From: Noviherbaspirillum aridicola
Lineage (GTDB): Bacteria; Pseudomonadota; Gammaproteobacteria; Burkholderiales; Burkholderiaceae_D
NCBI RefSeq assembly: GCF_019656455.1
Contig: NZ_BPMK01000008.1
Location: forward strand, 124,001-188,000
DNA: 64,000 bases
Direction of reading: 5' to 3'
The notes below the pieces were generated by a model. That model ran no database searches and was not told where the DNA came from. It saw only the letters and a list, made by a program, of their open reading frames with translations. Positions 53,995 to 61,430 of this stretch are shown here, piece after piece (within the stretch, counting starts at the first letter, position 1; the number at the start of each line of letters is the position of its first letter). A program made the translations under genes and the position numbers.

Positions 53995-55434
53995 ATGTCC
54001 GCACAACCGAACATCATCCCGATCAAGCCGGTGCCGCCCGATCCCGGGCACGAGACGAAGGTCATCGAGAAGCGGCTCTACGAAAAGCGCCGGAAGATCT
54101 ACCCGCGGGCCTACAGCGGCTGGTTCGCAACCTGGCGCTGGATCATGGTCGGACTGACGCAACTGCTGTTCTATGGCGTGCCCTGGCTGCAGTGGAACGG
54201 CAGGCAGGCGGTGCTGTTCGACCTCGAGGCGAGGAAGTTCCATGTCTTCGGCCTCGTGTTCTGGCCGCAGGACTTCATCTACCTCGCCGTGCTGCTCGTG
54301 ATCTCCGCGCTCTCGCTGTTTCTGTTCACCGCGATCGGAGGCCGCCTGTTCTGCGGTTATGCCTGCCCGCAAACCGTCTACACCAGGATCTTCCTCTGGA
54401 TCGAGCACAAGGTCGAAGGCGACCGTTCCGCCCGCATGCGCCTCGACGCCGCGCCGCTCTCACTGCGCAAGCTGCGCCTGAAGGCGACCAAGCATGCGGT
54501 CTGGCTCGCGGTCGCCGGCTGGACCGGTTTCACCTTCGTCGGCTACTTCACGCCGGTGCGCAGTCTCGCGCACCAGGTCGCCGCCGTCTCGCTCGGCCCG
54601 TGGCAGACCTTCTGGATCCTGTTCTACAGCTTCTTCACCTACGGCTTCGCGGGATTCATGCGCGAACAGGTCTGCAAATACATGTGCCCCTATGCGCGCT
54701 TCCAAAGCGCGATGTTCGACCGGGACACGCTCATCATCACCTACGACAGCAAGCGCGGCGAGCCGCGCGGCGCGCGCTCGAAGAAGGCCGATCCGGCCAG
54801 CCTCGGCCTCGGCGACTGCATCGACTGCGAACTGTGCGTGCAGGTCTGCCCGGTCGGCATCGACATCCGCAACGGCCTGCAGTACGAGTGCATTGCCTGC
54901 GCCGCCTGCGTGGACAGCTGCAACCAGGTCATGGACAAGCTCGGCTACGCGCGCGGCCTGGTGCGCTACACCACGCAGAACGCGATCGACAACGGCCTCG
55001 GCAAGCGCGACATCTGGCGCCGCGTGTTGCGTACCCGTACGCTCATCTACATCGGTCTGTTCATGGCGATCGTCTTCGCCGCCGCGCTGTCGCTCACCGC
55101 GCGCGTTCCGCTAAAGGTCGATGTGATCCGCGACCGCGGCCTGCCCCGTGAACTCGACGCCGGCACCATCGAGAACGTCTACCGCCTGCAAGTGATGAAC
55201 ACGGCCGAGCAGCCGCGCCGCTTCCGCCTCGAGGTGACGGGCGTGCCGGGCGTGACGATAGACGACGGCACCGAGGTCGACATGCAGCCCGCCTCGACGC
55301 GCGCCTTCCCGGTGCGCGTGCATGTGCCGCACAAGGCGGCGGAAAAGGGCTCGCATTCCATCCACTTCACCGTGCGTGCCGTCGACGACGCCGGCGTCGA
55401 GGTGAGGGAAAAGGCCGTCTTCCTCATCCCCTGA
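53995..55434 (+). CDS. ccoG: Cytochrome c oxidase accessory protein CcoG
   Basis: A 479-residue membrane-bound ferredoxin-like protein needed for assembly (copper reduction) of cbb3-type oxidase. It has several membrane helices, the GGRLFCGYACPQTVY motif, the two 4Fe-4S motifs CIDCELCVQVCPVG and CIACAACVDSCNQ, and a C-terminal periplasmic Ig-like domain. The length is as expected. It is the last gene of its run and is followed by a strong terminator. No cbb3 oxidase genes are in this window. Confidence 0.92.
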   Translation: MSAQPNIIPIKPVPPDPGHETKVIEKRLYEKRRKIYPRAYSGWFATWRWIMVGLTQLLFYGVPWLQWNGRQAVLFDLEARKFHVFGLVFWPQDFIYLAVLLVISALSLFLFTAIGGRLFCGYACPQTVYTRIFLWIEHKVEGDRSARMRLDAAPLSLRKLRLKATKHAVWLAVAGWTGFTFVGYFTPVRSLAHQVAAVSLGPWQTFWILFYSFFTYGFAGFMREQVCKYMCPYARFQSAMFDRDTLIITYDSKRGEPRGARSKKADPASLGLGDCIDCELCVQVCPVGIDIRNGLQYECIACAACVDSCNQVMDKLGYARGLVRYTTQNAIDNGLGKRDIWRRVLRTRTLIYIGLFMAIVFAAALSLTARVPLKVDVIRDRGLPRELDAGTIENVYRLQVMNTAEQPRRFRLEVTGVPGVTIDDGTEVDMQPASTRAFPVRVHVPHKAAEKGSHSIHFTVRAVDDAGVEVREKAVFLIP

Positions 55435-55445
55435 TCCCTTCTTCT

Positions 55446-55492
55446 GTTGCTCCGCCTTCACAGCCGTGTGGACGGCGGAGCAACATTTCTTT
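55446..55492 (+). terminator. Intrinsic terminator after ccoG
   Basis: GTTGCTCCGCC / GGCGGAGCAAC pairs over 11 bp with a 17-nt loop that can itself fold, followed by ATTTCTTT. It lies 12 nt after the ccoG stop codon. Confidence 0.85.
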
Positions 55493-55629
55493 AGACTGGT
55501 CCGCATTGCAAAAACTGCAATGACCATACCAAGCCGTCCAACCACGCAGGCGGACGCCACCCGGACGGTTCGCCATTGCCGTCTGCCGGAGCAAAAAAAA
55601 CGTGCAACCATTTTTTTGTCTCCAAGCCG

Positions 55630-56136
55630 ATGACACCCAATTCACGATGCCGGCGGCTGATGGCCGTCCTGGCCGTCCTGCTGCTTCCCGCGGCACAGCC
55701 CGCATACGCTCAGCAACCGCGGAATCTGATGGACGTGATCCGTCAGAACAGCGGGGGCTGTGATCCGGGCACGCAGAATTGCACGCCCAATTCCGCCGGC
55801 GCCGGCGCCGGCGCGCCCGCCCGATGCTCTCCCGCAGACGCGGGCGCAGTGTGCAACATGAGGGCGCCGGCTTCGGAAGGAGACGCTGCCAACATCAATA
55901 CCGGCGCCGGCAACCCGATCAACATCATCACCGGCAACAAGTACCAGCGCGAAGTCGACATGCCCGCCTTGCCGGGCGTGCTTGGCCTGGAACTGGTGCG
56001 TCACTACAACAGCGCATTCAGCAAGCCGACGGACGCCAACGGCATCATCGGCCGCGGCTATCTGATGCAAATTAATGATTGGGCACAGCGAGCCAAAAGA
56101 CACGTTCGATGGCAGTTCGAAGATGTACGGCAGTAG
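55630..56136 (+). pseudogene. Truncated Rhs/polymorphic-toxin N-terminus
   Basis: A 168-residue ORF with a signal peptide (MTPNSRCRRLMAVLAVLLLP) and the start of an RHS/DUF6531 domain: INIITGNKYQREVDMP and LGLELVRHYNSAFS. Full Rhs proteins continue for over 1000 residues, but here the frame ends soon after GRGYLMQ with an unrelated 20-residue tail. The gene looks like a remnant left after deletion. The tail and the next gene may come from the old toxin end. Confidence 0.7.
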
Positions 56137-56149
56137 TAGACGCTGGGCT

Positions 56150-56626
56150 ATGAAGCGTCTGCTGCGCGAGCGTCCCTTCCTCTCTTGCCTAGTCGCGCTC
56201 GTCGTTGGCTGCGTGGCCTTCTACGCCATGTACTTCCGCTATTTGCCGCCCGAAGCCCCGAGCGATATAAACCAAGCAGATCACCGCGAGCTGATCCAGA
56301 AAAGAGTTGGTATAGAGTTGCCAGCGGACGCCAGGATAATCGCCGCGACAGACGGCAGACCGTGGGATGGCATGAACGGTCTTCTTATCTGGTACGTGTA
56401 TATGCCTCGTCACATCCAGTTCCCGCACCATAGGGATGGGATTGGAATGTCTATCGATAAGAGCGTGATGATCCGGATAGTGGAGGGCGGCTTTTGGCCA
56501 AGGAAGATTCATTCGCCAGAGGGATATACGTATCACAGCTGGAAGAATGGGCGGGTCGACATCCGCGTGACCTCGGTTAAGGGCAAGATGGGGACATATG
56601 TCGCGATCGAGACTTACGAGAGGTGA
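56150..56626 (+). CDS. Small membrane-anchored protein, possible Rhs immunity
   Basis: A 158-residue protein with an N-terminal membrane anchor (FLSCLVALVVGCVAFYAMY) and a polar, aromatic-rich C-terminal domain (PHHRDGIGMSI, YTYHSWKNGRVDIRV). It starts 13 nt after the truncated Rhs ORF and its base composition is visibly lower in GC than neighbouring genes, as is common for horizontally acquired immunity genes. No family was recognised; an orphan immunity role is inference. Confidence 0.5.
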   Translation: MKRLLRERPFLSCLVALVVGCVAFYAMYFRYLPPEAPSDINQADHRELIQKRVGIELPADARIIAATDGRPWDGMNGLLIWYVYMPRHIQFPHHRDGIGMSIDKSVMIRIVEGGFWPRKIHSPEGYTYHSWKNGRVDIRVTSVKGKMGTYVAIETYER

Positions 56627-56679
56627 TTGCGATGTGATGCCTTTCTAAGTGTGGGCGTAGCATTCTTCGGACTTGCGTA

Positions 56680-56775
56680 GTTTGGGCCGGCAGGGACGCC
56701 GTCCCTACTGGTTCGGCGTGAGTAGGGCCGGCCTCCGTGCCGGCTCAGCGGAGGTGGCACGGGCTTTGTCGGGTG
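56680..56775. repeat. Single repeat copy related to the 29 and 41 kb arrays
   Basis: The segment contains GGGCCGGCAGGGACGCCG and AGGGCCGGCCTCCGTGCCGG, the two modules of the arrays at 29.4 and 41.3 kb, in about 90 bp. It lies in the gap of 257 nt between the possible immunity gene and the harpin-like gene. Confidence 0.75.
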
Positions 56776-56883
56776 GCGCGACCTGCGCGACACCCATTCT
56801 TTGCATACAGGGACAATGCGATAGGAAGCCACGGCAGCCGGGAGCGGCCACGCTGTTCGCAGGCCGCCCCGGGGTTGCTTCGT

Positions 56884-57345
56884 TCAGGCTATATCGCCAC
56901 TGTTCGGAGCCGGCGGAGGAGTTGACCCGCTGCCTCCGGACTGTCCGCCCGGCGACTTCGTCAGGGCGTCGATTTTATCGTCGCTTAAGCCGAGTCCCTT
57001 GAGCAGGCCTTTGAGCTTTTCCATGTCTTCCGGTGAGATGATGCCCCCGAGTAGCTTCTTCAGCAATTCGGCGAGCATGTCTCCGATGCCACCGCCGCCA
57101 CCACCGCTACCGCTGCTGCCACTGCCGCTGCCGACGTTCGGGGTCTCGGCGTCTGGTTTTCGGCGGCTGAGGATCTCGTCAACGACGTCCTTGAGCTGAT
57201 CTTTCGACAGCTTCGGGTCTTTAAGCATGTCAAACAGTTCCTGATCCGACTTGGTTTTCAGTTCGGACTTGAAATTGTTTGTCGGAGCATTGGTATTTGG
57301 AACGTTCCCGCCTGCGGGACCGCCTACAGTGCTGACACCACCCAT
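56884..57345 (-). CDS. Gly-rich harpin-like secreted protein candidate
   Basis: A 153-residue protein rich in Gly, Ser, Lys and Leu and without Cys, as in harpins. It has MGGVSTVGGPAGGNVP at the N-terminus, then the KSD-EL-DML segment shared with the 85-residue protein at 52.5 kb, a Gly/Ser run, a Leu-rich amphipathic helix (MLAELLKKLLGGI) and a Pro-rich end. Harpins are heat-stable, type III-secreted proteins that act on membranes or cell walls. An hrp box lies 52 nt upstream of ATG 57345, and GGGGGA precedes it. Confidence 0.68.
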   Translation of the reverse strand: MGGVSTVGGPAGGNVPNTNAPTNNFKSELKTKSDQELFDMLKDPKLSKDQLKDVVDEILSRRKPDAETPNVGSGSGSSGSGGGGGGIGDMLAELLKKLLGGIISPEDMEKLKGLLKGLGLSDDKIDALTKSPGGQSGGSGSTPPPAPNSGDIA

Positions 57346-57397
57346 TATTATTCCCCCTTCAAACGATGCGTTCGTCAATGGATTGCTGCTACTCCTA

Positions 57398-57425
57398 TGG
57401 GTGGCGTGAGCCGAGCAATTGTTCC
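57398..57425 (-). promoter_or_regulatory. hrp box of the harpin-like gene
   Basis: On the minus strand GGAACA (57420-57425) and CCACCCA (57398-57404) are 15 nt apart, identical in spacing and both halves to the box of the 52.7 kb gene. It ends 52 nt before ATG 57345. Confidence 0.78.
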
Positions 57426-57541
57426 TTGATCAAGTCGCTGGCGAAAGGAAACGGGGCATCGGTCGTGCCGGTTTCAGCAAAGACGCAGTCCGCGCTGCCC
57501 CGGGCCGGAATCACCGTCACTGCGTGCATGCGCGGAAGACG

Positions 57542-59152
57542 CTAGCGTGGTTCAGCGGACCGGTTCAGCCTCCTCCACAAGGTCGTACGGCTGATGCCCA
57601 GGTGCCGGGCCGCCGCATCCCGATTCCCGGCGAAGCGCGCGAGCACCTGCTCGACGGTTTCCGAAGGGGGTGCCGACACAACGCCCGGGGATGATGCCAA
57701 TAATGTCTCGCTCCTGAGTTCGGGCGCGACGCGCAGTACCAGCCCGGGCGTCAGGGCCTGTAATGGCTCTGACGCGAGAAACAGCGCCAGCCGCTCCATC
57801 AGGTTGCGCAGCTCACGCACGTTGCCCGGCCAGGCATAGGCTGCCATCAGCGGTGCGCAGGCCTGCAGCTCGGCGTGCAGGTTGGCGTGCGGGCGGACGC
57901 CGAGCGCCGCGAGCGCGTTCTTCAGGCCCCATTCCGCGAGGGCGACGATGTCGCCGGTCCGCTCCCGCAGCGGCGGCAGGGTCATCCTGAGCACGCCGAG
58001 GCGGTAGAACAGGTCGGCGCGAAAACGGCCGTCCCTGACCCGCTGGTCGAGGTCGCAGTGGGTGGCGCTGATGATGCGCACATTGACCGGAATCGGCCGG
58101 GTGCCGCCGACCCGCACGACCTCGCGCTCTTCGAGCACACGCAGCAGCCGTGTCTGCAGGGGCAGGGGCATTTCACCGATCTCGTCGAGGAAGAGGGTGC
58201 CGCGATTGGCGGCTTCGAACAGGCCGGCATGGCCGCCGCGCCGGCTGCCGGTAAACGCGCCTTCCTCGTAGCCGAAGAGTTCGGATTCCAGCAGCGATTC
58301 CGCGACCGCGCCGCAGTTGATGGCGACGAAGGGCTGGCGGGCGCGCTGGCTCTCGCGGTGGATGGCCTGGGCGGCCAGTTCCTTGCCGGTACCGGTCTCG
58401 CCCTGGATGAGGACGGTGGCGGGCGATTTGGCGAACAGCTGGATGGAGTGGCGTACCGCGTCCATGGCGGCGGACTCGCCGCGCAGGTCGGCCAGGCCAT
58501 GTTTCGCGCGCCTGGTGTCGGCCAGCGGATTGCGCTGGCGGCCGGTTTCGAGATGGGTGAAACGCGCGATTTCCAGCGCGTCTTCGAAGGCCTGGCGGAT
58601 CGACATCGCGGAATAGACGAAGACGCCCGTGAGGCCGGCTTCTTCCGCCAGGTCGGTGATGAGACCGGCGCCGACCACCACTTCTATCCCGGATGCCTTG
58701 AGTTCGGTGATCTGCGTGCGTGCGTCTTCTTCTGTCGCATAAGTCCGCTGGACGATGCTCAAGCCGAAGCTTTGCTGGAATTCCTGCAACTCCGGCGAGG
58801 TGGTCTGGTAGGTGACGATGGCGATGCGTGACGACAGCTTGCGGGCGCGGGCCAGGGCATGCAGCACGTCGAAGCCGCTCGCCTTGGCGGTCACCACCGG
58901 CACCGAGAGCCGGCTCTTCAGGTAGGCGGCGTTGGAACCGGCGGAGATGACGGCATCGCAATGCTCGGTTTCCAGTCGCTCGCGGATGTGGCGCACCGCG
59001 TCTTCAAAGCCGAGGTTGATCGGCTCGATGCTGGCCCGGTCGTCGAATTCCAGCGTGATGTCGCGGAACAGGTCGGACAGGCGGGATATCGAGACCGTCC
59101 AGAGGATGGGCTTGTCCGGCAGATCGGGGGAGGGACGGGAGGCCTGGCGCAT
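57542..59152 (-). CDS. prpR: Propionate catabolism regulator PrpR (sigma-54 activator)
   Basis: A 536-residue enhancer-binding protein. The N-terminal PrpR_N sensor (about residues 15-190) binds 2-methylcitrate; the AAA+ domain has Walker A GETGTGKE, the sigma-54 contact GAFTG, Walker B LFLDEIGE, and [11 protein letters not shown] Fis-type helix-turn-helix ([19 protein letters not shown]) closes it. It is divergent from prpB, which has a clear sigma-54 promoter. It is full length. Confidence 0.95.
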   Translation of the reverse strand: MRQASRPSPDLPDKPILWTVSISRLSDLFRDITLEFDDRASIEPINLGFEDAVRHIRERLETEHCDAVISAGSNAAYLKSRLSVPVVTAKASGFDVLHALARARKLSSRIAIVTYQTTSPELQEFQQSFGLSIVQRTYATEEDARTQITELKASGIEVVVGAGLITDLAEEAGLTGVFVYSAMSIRQAFEDALEIARFTHLETGRQRNPLADTRRAKHGLADLRGESAAMDAVRHSIQLFAKSPATVLIQGETGTGKELAAQAIHRESQRARQPFVAINCGAVAESLLESELFGYEEGAFTGSRRGGHAGLFEAANRGTLFLDEIGEMPLPLQTRLLRVLEEREVVRVGGTRPIPVNVRIISATHCDLDQRVRDGRFRADLFYRLGVLRMTLPPLRERTGDIVALAEWGLKNALAALGVRPHANLHAELQACAPLMAAYAWPGNVRELRNLMERLALFLASEPLQALTPGLVLRVAPELRSETLLASSPGVVSAPPSETVEQVLARFAGNRDAAARHLGISRTTLWRRLNRSAEPR

Positions 59153-59211
59153 GTTTCACTCCATGTTTCAGTGGCGTTTCAATTGTACGCCCGCTGCGAA
59201 ACAAATGAAAC
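59153..59211. promoter_or_regulatory. PrpR binding region with repeated GTTTCA motifs
   Basis: GTTTCA occurs at 59153, 59165 and 59176, and the inverse TGAAAC at 59206-59211, with CGAAAC at 59198-59203. The repeats lie 88-146 bp upstream of the sigma-54 promoter of prpB, at the usual distance for PrpR enhancers. Confidence 0.65.
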
Positions 59212-59298
59212 GGCCGGCGGTGTGGATGGCGCGACCGGAAGAGCTTAAGTGCTTGAAAAGTAGAGCTTTACCAAAGCCGGGAAGCGCCGGATGCCGGA

Positions 59299-59313
59299 TG
59301 GCACACCGATTGC
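59299..59313 (+). promoter_or_regulatory. Sigma-54 promoter of prpB
   Basis: TGGCAC-N5-TTGC (59299-59313) exactly matches the -24/-12 consensus with GG and GC 10 nt apart. It lies 44 nt before ATG 59358 and fits the adjacent sigma-54 activator PrpR. Confidence 0.9.
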
Positions 59314-59357
59314 AATGATGCCGCACGCAGAAAACCAAACTTATCGAAAGGGAACAC

Positions 59358-60248
59358 ATGCCTCTTCACTCGCCAGGCGCAGCCTTCCGCAAAGCGGTGC
59401 AGGAAGAATCCCCGCTGCAGGTGGTCGGAACCATCAACGCCAACCACGCCCTGCTGGCCAAGCGCGCCGGCTATCGCGCGATCTATCTGTCCGGCGGCGG
59501 CGTCGCGGCCGGTTCGCTCGGCCTGCCCGACCTCGGCATTTCCAATCTGGACGATGTGCTGACCGACGTGCGCCGCATCACCGACGTCTGCGACCTGCCG
59601 CTGCTGGTGGACGTGGACACCGGTTTCGGCTCGTCCGCCTTCAACGTTGCCCGCACGGTCAAGTCGATGATCAAGTTCGGCGCGGCGGCGATGCATATCG
59701 AGGACCAGGTCGGCGCCAAGCGCTGCGGCCATCGCCCGAACAAGGAGATCGTCAGCAAGCAGGAAATGGTGGACCGCATCAAGGCCGCCGTCGACGCGCG
59801 CACCGACGAGAATTTCGTGATCATGGCCCGCACCGATGCGCTGGCCGTCGAAGGCCTGGAGGCCGCGATCGATCGCGCGATCGCCTGCGTCGAAGCCGGC
59901 GCGGACATGATCTTCCCGGAGGCGATGACCAAGCTCGACATGTACAAGACCTTTGCCGATGCGGTGAAGGTGCCGGTGCTGGCCAACATCACCGAGTTCG
60001 GATCCACGCCGCTGTTTACCGTCGAGGAACTCCGCAGCGTCGACGTCGGCCTGGTGCTGTATCCGCTGTCGGCCTTCCGCGCGATGAACAAGGCCGCGGA
60101 GAACGTCTACGAGGCGATCCGCCGCGACGGCACGCAAAAGAATGTGGTCGACACCATGCAGACCCGCATGGAGCTGTACGACCGCATCAACTACCACGAC
60201 TTCGAGCAGAAGCTCGATGCGCTCTTCGCGCAGCAGAAATCCAAATAA
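59358..60248 (+). CDS. prpB: 2-methylisocitrate lyase
   Basis: A 296-residue lyase of the isocitrate lyase/PEP mutase superfamily. It splits 2-methylisocitrate into pyruvate and succinate in the 2-methylcitrate cycle. Motifs are [21 protein letters not shown] and the catalytic Cys motif [12 protein letters not shown] 59358 starts 44 nt after the sigma-54 promoter, with GGGA upstream. prpC follows after 26 nt. Confidence 0.97.
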   Translation: MPLHSPGAAFRKAVQEESPLQVVGTINANHALLAKRAGYRAIYLSGGGVAAGSLGLPDLGISNLDDVLTDVRRITDVCDLPLLVDVDTGFGSSAFNVARTVKSMIKFGAAAMHIEDQVGAKRCGHRPNKEIVSKQEMVDRIKAAVDARTDENFVIMARTDALAVEGLEAAIDRAIACVEAGADMIFPEAMTKLDMYKTFADAVKVPVLANITEFGSTPLFTVEELRSVDVGLVLYPLSAFRAMNKAAENVYEAIRRDGTQKNVVDTMQTRMELYDRINYHDFEQKLDALFAQQKSK

Positions 60249-60274
60249 TCCCCATCCCCACCGGAGACCCAACC

Positions 60275-61426
60275 ATGAGCGAACAACAAGCCGGCTTCAA
60301 GCCCAAGAAATCCGTTGCCCTGTCCGGCGTCACCGCCGGCAATACCGCGCTGTGCACCGTCGGCCGCACCGGCAACGACCTGCACTACCGGGGCTATGAC
60401 ATTCTCGACGTGGCGGATACCTGCGAGTTCGAAGAGATCGCGCATCTGCTGGTCCATGGCAAGCTGCCCACCGTCGCCGAACTGAAGGGCTACAAGGCCA
60501 AGCTGAAGGCGCTGCGCGGCCTGCCGGCGCAGGTCAAGGCGGTGCTGGAGGCGCTGCCGGCGTCCTCGCATCCGATGGACGTGATGCGCTCGGGCGTGTC
60601 CGCGCTCGGCTGCGTGCTGCCGGAGAAGGATGACCACAACGCCCCCGGCGCGCGCGACATCGCCGACCGCCTGATGGCGTCGCTCGGCTCGATGCTGCTC
60701 TACTGGTACCACTACAGCCACAACGGCAAGCGCATCGAGGTCGAGACCGACGACGATTCCATCGGCGGCCATTTCCTGCACCTGCTGCACGGCCGCAAGC
60801 CGCAGGAGAGCTGGGTCAAGGCGATGCATACCTCGCTGATCCTGTACGCCGAGCATGAGTTCAATGCCTCGACCTTCACCGGCCGCGTAATCGCCGGCAC
60901 CGGTTCCGACATGTATTCCGCCATCACCGGCGCCATCGGCGCGCTGCGCGGTCCCAAGCATGGCGGCGCCAATGAAGTGGCGTTCGAAATCCAGAAGCGC
61001 TACGACAATCCGGACGAGGCGGAAGCCGACATCCGCAAGCGCGTCGAAAACAAGGAAGTCGTGATCGGCTTCGGCCACCCGGTGTACACCGTCTCCGACC
61101 CGCGCAACAAGGTCATCAAGGAAGTCGCGCGCACGCTGTCGGTGGAAGCCGGCTCGACCAAGATGTACGACATCGCCGAGCGCCTCGAGTCGGTGATGTG
61201 GGAAATCAAGAAGATGTTCCCCAACCTCGACTGGTTCTCGGCCGTGTCCTATCACATGATGGGCGTGCCCACCGCGATGTTCACGCCGCTGTTCGTGATC
61301 GCCCGCACCTCGGGCTGGTCGGCGCACATCATCGAGCAGCGCATCGACAACAAGATCATTCGCCCGAGCGCGAACTACGTCGGTCCGGAAGACCTGAAGT
61401 TCGTGCCCATCCAGGAGCGCAAGTAA
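60275..61426 (+). CDS. prpC: 2-methylcitrate synthase
   Basis: A 383-residue citrate synthase-family enzyme joining propionyl-CoA and oxaloacetate. The active-site motifs are [25 protein letters not shown], with His residues, and [13 protein letters not shown]; the Asp motif follows. The length is that of PrpC. It is the second gene of the operon, followed at 4 nt by acnD. Confidence 0.96.
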   Translation: MSEQQAGFKPKKSVALSGVTAGNTALCTVGRTGNDLHYRGYDILDVADTCEFEEIAHLLVHGKLPTVAELKGYKAKLKALRGLPAQVKAVLEALPASSHPMDVMRSGVSALGCVLPEKDDHNAPGARDIADRLMASLGSMLLYWYHYSHNGKRIEVETDDDSIGGHFLHLLHGRKPQESWVKAMHTSLILYAEHEFNASTFTGRVIAGTGSDMYSAITGAIGALRGPKHGGANEVAFEIQKRYDNPDEAEADIRKRVENKEVVIGFGHPVYTVSDPRNKVIKEVARTLSVEAGSTKMYDIAERLESVMWEIKKMFPNLDWFSAVSYHMMGVPTAMFTPLFVIARTSGWSAHIIEQRIDNKIIRPSANYVGPEDLKFVPIQERK

Positions 61427-61430
61427 TTCC

